Below, one piece after another: positions 9,256 through 17,252 of a stretch of 41,646 nucleotides of DNA (its first letter is position 1; the number at the start of each line of letters is the position of its first letter). The translations under genes were made by a program, and so were the position numbers. Location: assembly GCA_949430125.1 (NCBI GenBank), contig CASQMQ010000052.1:1-41646 (forward strand), read 5' to 3'. Below the pieces are notes generated by a model. It made no database searches. It was not told the DNA's origin and saw nothing but the letters and a program-made list of their open reading frames with translations. The DNA comes from an uncultured Pseudomonadales bacterium. GTDB lineage: Bacteria; Pseudomonadota; Gammaproteobacteria; Pseudomonadales; Pseudohongiellaceae.

Positions 9256-9284
9256 AAAAAAAGGCCGAACACGAGGTTCGGCCT
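9256..9284 (-). terminator. Rho-independent terminator of pal
   Basis: A 9-bp perfect stem (AGGCCGAAC / GTTCGGCCT) has a 5-base loop. On the minus strand it is followed by seven T residues. It ends the pal transcript and may also slow read-through from the esterase gene. Confidence 0.85.
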
Positions 9285-9357
9285 AACTTCCAAACTGAAA
9301 AATTCAGTTGATACTAATTAATACGTTTCCCAGTACAGATGTAGCAGTAATCAACTA

Positions 9358-9897
9358 CTAGGGAGTAGATATTTGTACTCGACGATTCTGCTGATAGGCG
9401 CGATCGTTTGATCCGCGATCTGCAGGTTGTTCCTCACCATAACTAACAATCTCTATCTGGCTGCGTGATGCGCCATTAACGATGAGATAGTTCTGGATTC
9501 CCTCAGCACGGCGTTCGCCCAGTGCTAGGTTATATTCTCTTGTGCCACGCTCATCAGCATGACCTTCTAGACGAATTCGCTTGTTTGAATTCGCGGCGAG
9601 GTCTCTGGCATGAAAAGTTAATACGTCGCGGTCTGCAGGGCGGAACTCAGACATATCAAAGTCGAAATAGAAGACATTTGTGTTGAGTGCTGCTGCCGCA
9701 ATCCGTGCTTCGGCGGCGGCGGCGCGGGCAGCTGCTTCGGCTGCAAGCTCTTGCGTGCGACGGGTAGTCGCGTCTATGCCTGATTCAGTCTCAGCTACTA
9801 CTTCAGTGGCTGCTTCTTCGCCGGTTGAGCTGCATGCGGCCAGGCTGAACAGGGCAACAAACAGCAGGGCAAATTTAGTTGATTGAGAGAATTTCAT
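9358..9897 (-). CDS. pal: Peptidoglycan-associated lipoprotein Pal
   Basis: This is a 179-residue outer-membrane lipoprotein. The signal peptide ends in the lipobox SLAAC with Cys22 as the lipidated residue. A linker rich in Ala and Glu (about residues 48-72) leads to an OmpA-like peptidoglycan-binding domain (about 73-179). That domain has FDFDMSEF, the LEGHADERGTREYNLALGERRA signature, the NDRAYQQNRRV segment and other conserved residues. Pal links the outer membrane to the cell wall as part of Tol-Pal. Unusually, tolB and ybgF are not adjacent. This may be a second Pal-like copy, or the cluster may be split in this genome. Confidence 0.85.
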   Translation of the reverse strand: MKFSQSTKFALLFVALFSLAACSSTGEEAATEVVAETESGIDATTRRTQELAAEAAARAAAAEARIAAAALNTNVFYFDFDMSEFRPADRDVLTFHARDLAANSNKRIRLEGHADERGTREYNLALGERRAEGIQNYLIVNGASRSQIEIVSYGEEQPADRGSNDRAYQQNRRVQISTP

Positions 9898-10263
9898 GTC
9901 GTCTCCTAAGGAGTATCTAGTGGAAGTCTGTGTTTTTGCTGCTTTTTCTAAATTTTGCTCGGAATTACAGCGTCTTAAAAAGAGGGCGAAGGATAACTTA
10001 ATTGAGGATTTAAAGCCAACGAGTGATGGCCATTTGCTGCTAAATAATCCGAAATAACGGTTCTATATCTATCCAACTCGAGGGATCTGCGACATTCCGA
10101 GCAATCGCTCGATTATTGCTTATCAAGAACTGGGAATAATGATAATCTTCGATTACTTTCAATTTCGACACATAAATTCTAGTTAAACACTTCACTCGCT
10201 GAGACTAGCCCCTAAGCGAGATGATTAGGGGGCGCATTAGCCCGGAACAACAGGAGATTTACA
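9898..10263. promoter_or_regulatory. Divergent control region between pal and the acyl-CoA dehydrogenase operon
   Basis: No gene is apparent. It holds the palindrome CGAGCAATCGCTCG near 10098-10111, which could be an operator. ATAATGATAATC near 10136-10147 matches about two thirds of a Fur box but lacks the third repeat. The ribosome-binding site CAGGAG of the downstream gene is at 10251-10256. Confidence 0.4.
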
Positions 10264-11463
10264 TTGAACGCTGACTTTACCACTGATGAGCTGCAATTTG
10301 AGATCGAAGTTCAAGAGTTTTTGCAGAACGATTTTCCAGCCGAATACCGTGAAAAGGTAGATGCCGGCATTCGTCTGAGCAAAAATGAACTAGTGCGCTG
10401 GCAGAAAATTCTCTACAAGAAGGGTTGGGCTGCGCCTACCTGGCCGACTGAATACGGAGGTACTGGCTGGACCGCAACCCAGAAGCATATCTTCGCGACT
10501 GAGATGGGGTTGATAGGCGCTCCAGAACCGGTCCCTTTCGGGATGAAGATGGTGGCACCTGTCATCATGGCCTACGGCTCGGATGAACAAAAGCAGAGGT
10601 TTCTGCCAGATATCCTAGAGAGCAATGTGTGGTGGTGTCAGGGATACTCTGAGCCTAACTCGGGTTCAGATTTGGCTTCACTGAAGACATCTGCCGTGAG
10701 AGAAGGTGACGAATATGTTGTTAATGGCAGTAAGACCTGGAATACCTACGGACAATATGCAGATTGGATCTTCTGCCTAGTACGCACCGATACCGGCGTT
10801 AAGAAGCAGGAAGGTATTAGTTTCTTATTGATCGATATGAAGACACCGGGTATCACCCTTAAACCGATCGTGTTGTTAGACGGTCACGCGGAGGTTAACG
10901 AAGTATTCTTCGATGACGTTCGGGTACCTGCCAGCAATCTGATAGGCGAAGAGAACAAGGGTTGGACCTATGCGAAAGTATTGCTAACTCACGAACGCAC
11001 GAATATTTCGGGCGTTCCTCGTGGCAAGCGTCGCCTCGCCTCGCTGAAGCGATTGGCCGGCAATACTGACGATGGCTTCGGTAACACAATGCTAGCGAAC
11101 GCGGCATTCAGAACGAAACTCGCAGAGGTTGAAATCGAACTTCAGGCCTTGGAATATTCAGAGCTACGAACATTGGCAGCATTGAGCGTAGGCAAGGCGC
11201 CTGGCCCTGAATCATCAATCTTAAAAATTGTAGGAACAGAGCTGGCTCAAGAGATGGATGAATTGTTTGTCGATCTGGCTGGTTACAATTGCTTACCCTT
11301 CGTGCCTGAGCAGTTTGAAGACGGCTTCCAAGGTGAGGCAATTGGCCCCGGAAACACCGCGGCTGCAGCACTGACCTATTTTAATAACAGAAAGCTATCG
11401 ATATTTGGTGGCTCGAATGAAATTCAACGCAACATTATCAGTAAGGCCGTATTGGGTCTTTAG
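10264..11463 (+). CDS. Acyl-CoA dehydrogenase, alpha-type subunit of an adjacent pair
   Basis: This 399-residue flavoprotein has acyl-CoA dehydrogenase N-terminal, middle and C-terminal domains. GWAAPTWPTEYGG (54-66) and WCQGYSEPNSGSDLASL (124-140) are conserved. The usual catalytic Glu in the C-terminal 'YEGT' motif is replaced: it reads FGGSNEIQRN. Glu244 in THERTNISG lies where ChsE4/FadE26-like subunits of heterotetrameric dehydrogenases carry their catalytic base. That placement is inference from family knowledge. The start is TTG with AGGAG seven bases upstream. It is first in a five-gene operon with a second dehydrogenase and probably forms an alpha2beta2 complex with it. Homology to ACAD10/11 and LvaC-type enzymes is also possible. 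Confidence 0.85.
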   Translation: MNADFTTDELQFEIEVQEFLQNDFPAEYREKVDAGIRLSKNELVRWQKILYKKGWAAPTWPTEYGGTGWTATQKHIFATEMGLIGAPEPVPFGMKMVAPVIMAYGSDEQKQRFLPDILESNVWWCQGYSEPNSGSDLASLKTSAVREGDEYVVNGSKTWNTYGQYADWIFCLVRTDTGVKKQEGISFLLIDMKTPGITLKPIVLLDGHAEVNEVFFDDVRVPASNLIGEENKGWTYAKVLLTHERTNISGVPRGKRRLASLKRLAGNTDDGFGNTMLANAAFRTKLAEVEIELQALEYSELRTLAALSVGKAPGPESSILKIVGTELAQEMDELFVDLAGYNCLPFVPEQFEDGFQGEAIGPGNTAAAALTYFNNRKLSIFGGSNEIQRNIISKAVLGL

Positions 11464-11530
11464 TGGACTTAAAAGAGTGTGAGCTAAGATTTTGAGCTGA
11501 AATTGTATACAGATTTAGAGAGGAATTATT

Positions 11531-12664
11531 GTGGATTTTTCGAACACTGAAGAGCAGCAGATGCTGCAAGAAAGCGTGCAGAAGTTTGTTCAAAAAAGTT
11601 ATGACTTTGATACACGCACCCAGATTATCGCTAGCGAGAAAGGATTTAGCCAGGAAAACTGGGATCTCTTCGCCGAGCTAGGTTGGCTGACTGTACCCTT
11701 TAGGGAAGAAGATGGCGGATTCGGTGGATCTGCCGTAGACCTCGCGGTGATGATGGAAGAATTCGGTAAGGCGATGTTGGTCGAGCCCTTTATTGCGGGT
11801 GCCGTACTTTCCGGTGGAGTGATAAGCGAGCAGGGCAGTGCGCAGCAGAAGGCTGAGCTACTCCCTAAGATTATGGAAGGCAAATTGCAGTTGGCCTGTG
11901 CTTATGCAGAACCAGGCAGTCGCTTCAATCTCGCACATATCAAGACATCGGCTATAGTAACTGGAGACACTGTCGTGCTAAATGGAAGCAAGACCGCAGT
12001 TTTGAATGGTTCGAATGCCGAGATTTTGCTGGTTGTAGCGCGCGAGTCGGGCGCGGCAACGGATAGCGAGGGTATCTCGGTATTTATGGTAGATGCCGCA
12101 AGCACAGGTGTCACTATTCAAGCCTTCGCTAATGTTGACGGGAAGAAGTCTGCAGAAATCAGCTTGAAAGATGTCAGTGTGCCAGTTACACAAAGGCTTG
12201 GAGCTTCCGGCTCTGCCCTACAGGCATTGCAAGGTAGCGTCGATCGCGCCACCCTCGCAGTGAGCGCCGAAGCCGTTGGGGCTATGGAATCGTTGTTACA
12301 CAAGACTGTAGAGTACAGTAAGACGCGCAAGCAGTTCGGCACGGCTATTGGTACGTTCCAGGCTTTGCAACACCGCATGGCAGATATGTTTATCGAATGC
12401 CAATTGGCGCGTTCAATCGTGATTATGGCAGCCATGAAGTTAGACGGCGGCGATGAGGCGATTGAAAAAACCAAGTCGGTTTCTGCTGCGAAGAGCCGCA
12501 TCGGCAAGGCGATACAAAAAGTGGGTCAGGAATCTATTCAGATTCATGGTGGTATCGGCATGACTGAGGAGTTAGATGTAGGTCATCTTTTCAAGTCGAT
12601 TACCGCTGCCGAAATCATGTTTGGTAATACTGATTTTCACACCCAGCGATTCGCGTCACTCTAA
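11531..12664 (+). CDS. Acyl-CoA dehydrogenase, beta-type partner subunit
   Basis: This is a 377-residue acyl-CoA dehydrogenase. It keeps the C-terminal FAD-binding motifs RKQFGTAIGTFQALQHRMADM (about 275-295) and IQIHGGIGMTEELDVGHLFKS. The C-terminus ends without a catalytic Glu motif. This matches the beta partner of heteromeric acyl-CoA dehydrogenases, which contributes cofactor binding rather than the base. The middle domain has CAYAEPGSRFN in place of the usual TEPxaGSD, another sign of specialisation. GTG start preceded by GAGAGG. It lies 67 bases after its partner. Confidence 0.85.
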   Translation: MDFSNTEEQQMLQESVQKFVQKSYDFDTRTQIIASEKGFSQENWDLFAELGWLTVPFREEDGGFGGSAVDLAVMMEEFGKAMLVEPFIAGAVLSGGVISEQGSAQQKAELLPKIMEGKLQLACAYAEPGSRFNLAHIKTSAIVTGDTVVLNGSKTAVLNGSNAEILLVVARESGAATDSEGISVFMVDAASTGVTIQAFANVDGKKSAEISLKDVSVPVTQRLGASGSALQALQGSVDRATLAVSAEAVGAMESLLHKTVEYSKTRKQFGTAIGTFQALQHRMADMFIECQLARSIVIMAAMKLDGGDEAIEKTKSVSAAKSRIGKAIQKVGQESIQIHGGIGMTEELDVGHLFKSITAAEIMFGNTDFHTQRFASL

Positions 12665-12716
12665 GAGAAGTTTTCATGACTCTCTCTAATAATCCCTGTA
12701 ACTGGGTATCTGCGCC

Positions 12717-13427
12717 GTGAGCGAACTTATATTAGTTCGCCACGGGCAGGCGTCATTCGGCAAGGCTTCTTACGATAAGCTAAGCGACAAAGGTGTTGAG
12801 CAAGTTAAGATTCTTGCACGGCACTGGGACGATATAGGTGAGCAGTTCGATCATGTCTACAGCGGCACATTGCTGCGTCAGAAAGAGACGGCCAATGAGT
12901 TGCTGTCCTTAGTCAAAGGCACGCCGACGGCCTCTATCGAAAATCCGGCATTCAATGAATACAACGGCGATCCCTTGATGCGCGTGTATCTGCGTGATCA
13001 CGCGGCAGACGATGGCTTTGATACGCCTTTCTCTTGGCCCATAAAAGATGAACGCCTATTTCAAACCGTATTCGAGGCTGCCTGCGCGAAGTGGATACTA
13101 GGTGAGCTGAAACCAGGTTCGGAAGATGCTAACTTCGAATATTGGGAGAATTTTCAGCATCGCGTCTATACCGCAATCGATGAAATCATGGCCAGGCACA
13201 GCAGCGGCTCGCGGGTCTTAATTTCTACCTCTGGCGGTGTTATAGCCATGGTGCTGCAAAGAGTATTACAATTTCCCGATCAAGCAGTTATCACGACAAA
13301 CTGGATGGTGCGCAATAGTTCCGTGAGCCGTGTTAAATACGGGCAAGGAAAGGTATCCTTGACCCAATTCAATAGCTTGCCCCATCTCGAACGACCGGGC
13401 TTGCAAGAAATGATCACCTACAGATAA
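12717..13427 (+). CDS. Histidine phosphatase (phosphoglycerate mutase) superfamily protein lacking the second catalytic His
   Basis: This 236-residue protein opens with LVRHGQASFG (Arg8, His9), the phospho-acceptor motif of the superfamily. Arg54 (GTLLRQKETA) and the acid in FNEYNGD (Glu81) are present. The second core histidine, normally in SHGG, is replaced: the segment reads ISTSGGVIAM with Ser172. The phosphatase may therefore be altered or inactive. I believe close relatives in similar operons share this feature, but that needs a search. It sits between acyl-CoA dehydrogenase and kinase genes, so it may act on a phosphorylated acyl-CoA or regulate that step. GTG start; no strong ribosome-binding site. 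Confidence 0.8.
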   Translation: MSELILVRHGQASFGKASYDKLSDKGVEQVKILARHWDDIGEQFDHVYSGTLLRQKETANELLSLVKGTPTASIENPAFNEYNGDPLMRVYLRDHAADDGFDTPFSWPIKDERLFQTVFEAACAKWILGELKPGSEDANFEYWENFQHRVYTAIDEIMARHSSGSRVLISTSGGVIAMVLQRVLQFPDQAVITTNWMVRNSSVSRVKYGQGKVSLTQFNSLPHLERPGLQEMITYR

Positions 13428-13443
13428 AGCAAAGGAATTCGTT

Positions 13444-14523
13444 TTGACGAATAACGAACTAGTCGATCAAGCCGGCAGCATGCGTGAGGGTGAGGAGTTA
13501 GATCTCGACTGTCTTCGTCAGTACTTAGAGCCTGTGCTAGGCAGTGCTGTGGCAACCTTAGAGGTTAAGCAGTTCCCCGGAGGATTTTCCAATCTTACCT
13601 ACCTATTGAGTAGCGGGGATGATAAGTGGGTGCTGCGCAGACCACCCTTTGGTAGCACAGTAAAATCAGCTCATGACATGTCGAGAGAGTTTAAGATTCT
13701 CTCGGCTCTGCAGAAAGTCTATTCCTACGGACCAGTGCCCATTCATTTCTGTGAGGATCACGAAATCCTTGGCTGCGATTTCTACCTGATGTCCTATATC
13801 GAAGGATTGGTTATCCGCAGAGAATATCCGCAAAGCCTAAACCTGAGTCCGGACCAGATTCGTCAGCAGCTCTTCAACTTCTTCGACGTTCTGAGCGAGC
13901 TACACTCAGTTGATCTTGTTGCAGCTGGGCTCGACACCTTCGGTCGACCCGAAGGCTATGTTAAGCGACAGGTAGAGGGTTGGTGCAAGCGCTGGGGCGA
14001 TGCGGTTACTCCGGACACGATTAACTGTGATTCTACTATGCAGTGGTTGCACGACAATATGCCGGCCGAGAGTGGTAAGGCGAGTGTTATTCATAACGAC
14101 TATAAGATGGATAATGCGATCTTCTCCGCTGAAAATCCGTTGAACGTGATTGGTGTTCTAGACTGGGAGATGGCTACCGTTGGTGATCCATTAATGGACC
14201 TAGGCTGTACTCTTGGTTATTGGGTCGAAACAGGGGACCCTGACTTCTTTCGCGAGTATAGAACGATGCCAAGTGATATCGAAGGTGCGCCGACCCGTGC
14301 GGAGATAGTCGCTCGCTTCCAAGAGAAGACGGGCATTGCGGTTGATAACTTTCCGTTCTACTTTTGCTTTGGTCTGTTTCGGCTCGCTGTGATCGGGCAG
14401 CAGATCTACTATCGCTATTATCAGGGTCTCACTAAGGACAAACGCTTCGCGATGATGGTTAAGAAAACTAACATCCTGCAGCAGATGTGTGAGCTGATTA
14501 TGGCTGGGAAAGTAACCACATAA
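13444..14523 (+). CDS. APH-fold phosphotransferase, LvaA / ACAD10-11 kinase-like
   Basis: This 359-residue kinase has the aminoglycoside-phosphotransferase fold: the glycine-rich GGFSNLTYLL at 46-55, WVLRRPPFG at 62-70, the catalytic loop IHNDYKMDN (Asp219, Asn224) and the metal-binding DWE (Asp240). The LRRPP form and DWEMATVGDPLMDLG are typical of the group that includes the human ACAD10/11 kinase domain and Pseudomonas LvaA, which phosphorylates 4-hydroxyacyl-CoA. It is not expected to be an antibiotic-resistance enzyme. TTG start, with AAAGGA nine bases before it and 16 bases after the phosphatase gene: clearly the same operon. Confidence 0.85.
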   Translation: MTNNELVDQAGSMREGEELDLDCLRQYLEPVLGSAVATLEVKQFPGGFSNLTYLLSSGDDKWVLRRPPFGSTVKSAHDMSREFKILSALQKVYSYGPVPIHFCEDHEILGCDFYLMSYIEGLVIRREYPQSLNLSPDQIRQQLFNFFDVLSELHSVDLVAAGLDTFGRPEGYVKRQVEGWCKRWGDAVTPDTINCDSTMQWLHDNMPAESGKASVIHNDYKMDNAIFSAENPLNVIGVLDWEMATVGDPLMDLGCTLGYWVETGDPDFFREYRTMPSDIEGAPTRAEIVARFQEKTGIAVDNFPFYFCFGLFRLAVIGQQIYYRYYQGLTKDKRFAMMVKKTNILQQMCELIMAGKVTT

Positions 14524-14588
14524 ATATTCTGTCTGTCGACGCGTTGTAGAATAATACTATTTGTACATTGCTAGAATTAGGATAAAAA

Positions 14589-15374
14589 ATGACTTTCGAT
14601 ATAAGTGAACTGTTTTCCGTAGCCGGCAAGGTGGCGATTGTAACAGGTGGCTCCAGAGGCATAGGAAAAATGATCGCCGAGGGCTATGTTGCCAATGGTG
14701 TAAAAACCTATATCACTGCACGTAAAGCTGATGCTTGTGAGGCAACTGCTAAAGAGCTATCGGCTCACGGAGAGTGCATTGCGGTTCCGGCTGATCTATC
14801 TACCAAAGAAGGTAGAGACTCTTTTGTGAATGAAATAAGCAACCGCGAACAGAAGATCGACATACTCGTAAACAATGCCGGCGCTGCTTGGGGCGCTCCC
14901 TTCGAACAATATCCAGACGAAGGCTATGACAAAGTTATGGACATCAATGTGAAGGCGATATTCACGCTAACTCGCGACCTAATGCCCTTACTTTGTAAAG
15001 ATTCAAGCCCGGAAGAGCCGAGTAGAGTTATTAATATAGGCTCTATAGACGGACTTCGCGTCTCTTCTATGGATAATTTTGCTTATGGGGCGAGTAAGGC
15101 GGCCGTGCACTTTCTCACTAAGAATTTGGCAGTACGATTGGCCCCTAAGGGGCTGACGGTGAATGCGATCGCACCAGGTGCATTTGAGAGCCAAATGATG
15201 GATCACACGCTGAGCAAATTCCGAGACAAGATAGAGGAAGAAAACCCGTTAGGTCGAATAGGCCGCCCAACTGATATGGCAGGGCTGGCGCTATTTTTGG
15301 CCTCTAACGCATCCAAATATATGACGGGGCAGGTGATAGCTATCGACGGCGGGCGCAACTTGGGCTCCCGCTAG
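14589..15374 (+). CDS. Short-chain dehydrogenase/reductase
   Basis: This 261-residue classical SDR has TGGSRGIG (19-26) for NAD(P) binding, NNAG at 95-98, and the catalytic residues Ser152, Tyr166 and Lys170 (YGASK). Its C-terminus (MTGQVIAIDGGRNLGS) is of the FabG/RhlG kind. It likely oxidises or reduces a 3-hydroxyacyl group. As the last gene of the acyl-CoA dehydrogenase-kinase operon, it would supply the hydroxyacyl oxidation step, comparable to LvaD in levulinate catabolism. That role is inference. Confidence 0.87.
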   Translation: MTFDISELFSVAGKVAIVTGGSRGIGKMIAEGYVANGVKTYITARKADACEATAKELSAHGECIAVPADLSTKEGRDSFVNEISNREQKIDILVNNAGAAWGAPFEQYPDEGYDKVMDINVKAIFTLTRDLMPLLCKDSSPEEPSRVINIGSIDGLRVSSMDNFAYGASKAAVHFLTKNLAVRLAPKGLTVNAIAPGAFESQMMDHTLSKFRDKIEEENPLGRIGRPTDMAGLALFLASNASKYMTGQVIAIDGGRNLGSR

Positions 15375-15536
15375 CTTCTTTCCCCTTCCATTCCATCCGG
15401 GCTGATTCCCACCCTCGCAGCATGACTTAAGTTATCTAGCACCCGCAGAAGGGCGTTTTGTCGCGAAACCTCTTCATTGTCGTGCGCTTCAATGGTACTT
15501 TTACCGCTCTTTAGTATTCGTAGATAAGAGTATCCC

Positions 15537-16190
15537 GTGAATCCAGTTAGCCTTCCTAAAATAGTCGTAGTCTGTGTCGCCTTCGTAAGTGGATTTTGTA
15601 TTATGACGGTGGAGATGTTGGGTGCGCGAATCATGGCGCCGTATTTTGGCGGAAGTATTTCCGTTTGGGGTAGCCTCATTACGGTTTTTATGTTGGCGTT
15701 ATCTGTGGGTTACCTAATCGGCGGTCGTCTCTCGACGCGCAATCCTAATCCCAAGACATTCGCGCTCTTTTTTATTGGTGCGGCCATTTCGTCAATCCCT
15801 ATTATTATCTTCGCCGATGCGATTATGCGACCGATATTTCTGACAATAGAAGACCCTCGCTATGGGTCGTTATTAGCCTCTATTTTTCTGTATTTCATTC
15901 CTACGAGCATACTTGGGATGATCTCGCCTTATTCGGTGCGCCTGATGGTGGACTCACATGAACACAGCGGTCATATGGCAGGATTATTGTTCTTTGTCTC
16001 TACGATTGGTAGTGCAGGCGGAACGCTAGCAACTAGTTTCTATTTTGTCTTGTGGTTCGATGTAAATCAAATTCTCTGGGGCGCGGTAGCTGTGTTGCTG
16101 CTGGCGGGCTCAGTAATTCTTCTTATCAATTATTTATTGCAAAAAAGAGCAGCACACGCTCAGGTTTCGGGCTATGGAAAAAAAAATTAG
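15537..16190 (+). CDS. Membrane protein, N-terminal (transporter-like) half of 'fused MFS/spermidine synthase' family
   Basis: This 217-residue protein is almost entirely hydrophobic, with about six or seven membrane segments. It contains the family-typical opening (SGFCIMTVEMLGARIMAPYFGGS) and SVWGSLITVFMLALSVGYLIGGRLS. In many bacteria this region is fused to a spermidine-synthase-like domain; here that domain is the next gene. The last 17 bases overlap the next start, which implies translational coupling. GTG start. Function unknown; the pair is expected to act at the inner membrane. Confidence 0.78.
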   Translation: MNPVSLPKIVVVCVAFVSGFCIMTVEMLGARIMAPYFGGSISVWGSLITVFMLALSVGYLIGGRLSTRNPNPKTFALFFIGAAISSIPIIIFADAIMRPIFLTIEDPRYGSLLASIFLYFIPTSILGMISPYSVRLMVDSHEHSGHMAGLLFFVSTIGSAGGTLATSFYFVLWFDVNQILWGAVAVLLLAGSVILLINYLLQKRAAHAQVSGYGKKN

Positions 16191-17070
16191 GCTACTACTT
16201 TTACTTTGTGGATTGATGGCGGTTACGCAGGCCCTCATTGCAGCGGAGGTAATTCATGAAGAAAAATCACTCTATCGTGATATTAATGTTGTGCAAACGG
16301 GTAATCGACGTTGTCTGATATTTAATGTGCATAGAGGTGATAGAAACCAAACTTGCCTCGACGTGAGCAACCGCGATGAATTGATATTCAGCTATACCAA
16401 GATGAGTTTCGCCGGATTACTTTTAACGCCCCAGCCGAAGAAAATACTTATAGCCGGGCTTGGTGGGGGGACTCTTCCCCTAGCATTCAATGACTTATTT
16501 CCTGATGCGCAGATAGATGTGGTAGAAGTTGATCAAGCAGTGGTGAATGTCGCGAAAGAGTTCTTCTTTTTTGAAGAGAATGCGAACATGAGTGTGGCAG
16601 TTAATGACGCTAGGGTGTTCGTAAAACGCGCCGGTATCCTTGGGGAGAAGTACGATTATATAATTCTCGATGCTTTCGGCGGTGACTACATACCCGAACA
16701 TCTGTTGACTCAGGAGTTCCTTGAAGAAGTTAAGCAGATCATGACGGAAGATGCTGTGTTAGTTGCGAATACATTCTCTACCAGCCGCTTCTATGATCAT
16801 GAGTCTGTAACGTATCAGCGCGTGTTTGGCGAGTTCTTCAACTTCAAGCTACCCGCCAGTGGCAATCGCATGATAATTACCCAGCTAGACCCGCTGCCAC
16901 CTCGCGGAAATTTAATTACTCGAGCGCAGTCTCTAGCTCCCTCGCTGGAGAAATATGGAGTGCCGTTGCTTGAATATCCTGCCCGTCTGTCTACACGCGT
17001 TGATTGGGATATGAGTCGTCGCGTTCTTACCGATCAATATGCGCCGGCGAATCTGCTGCAGAATAACTAA
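16174..17070 (+). CDS. Spermidine-synthase-like methyltransferase-fold protein with signal sequence
   Basis: This 298-residue protein begins with a Lys-rich n-region and a hydrophobic stretch ending at LIAA (about residue 24), like a signal peptide or membrane anchor. The remainder has the Rossmann-type fold of spermidine synthase: ILIAGLGGGTLPLAF (91-105), VVEVDQAVV (117-124), NDARVFV (144-150) and ILDAFGGDYIPEHL (164-177). The last motif differs from the aminopropyltransferase active site of SpeE, so polyamine synthesis is doubtful. If the leader is genuine, the domain lies on the periplasmic side, where SAM-like substrates are not expected. It is coupled to the preceding membrane protein. 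Confidence 0.78.
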   Translation: MEKKIRLLLLLCGLMAVTQALIAAEVIHEEKSLYRDINVVQTGNRRCLIFNVHRGDRNQTCLDVSNRDELIFSYTKMSFAGLLLTPQPKKILIAGLGGGTLPLAFNDLFPDAQIDVVEVDQAVVNVAKEFFFFEENANMSVAVNDARVFVKRAGILGEKYDYIILDAFGGDYIPEHLLTQEFLEEVKQIMTEDAVLVANTFSTSRFYDHESVTYQRVFGEFFNFKLPASGNRMIITQLDPLPPRGNLITRAQSLAPSLEKYGVPLLEYPARLSTRVDWDMSRRVLTDQYAPANLLQNN

Positions 17071-17136
17071 TAGACACAGTTACATCAGGTGAAGATAAAT
17101 TATGCAAAATCGAATGATCCTGAATAGCCGAAACAC

Positions 17137-17151
17137 TGATGATTATCATTA
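17137..17151. promoter_or_regulatory. Fur-box-like palindrome
   Basis: ATGAT-T-ATCAT at 17139-17149, within a TGATGATTATCATTA context, resembles half to two thirds of a Fur site. It lies between convergent genes, where a regulator would have nothing obvious to control. Confidence 0.25.
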
Positions 17152-17252
17152 GGATAAGCAGGATATCGAACCACCTACAAGCCCTCGTCTCCTAGCCGAA
17201 AATTACTTTGCAGATTTTCTTCTGTGCTGTGCTCTGGCTATCCAGTGTCTAC

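Noticed and set aside
9680-9886. Plus-strand Ala-rich open frame opposite pal
   Set aside because: It is the complement of the Ala/Glu-rich linker of pal; a shadow with no start signals.
13444-14523. Aminoglycoside resistance gene
   Set aside because: Motif details and operon context match the LvaA/ACAD10-11 kinase group rather than drug-modifying enzymes.
15371-15679. Minus-strand frame of 102 codons across the SDR end and the membrane protein start
   Set aside because: It overlaps well-supported genes on the other strand and has no recognisable motif.
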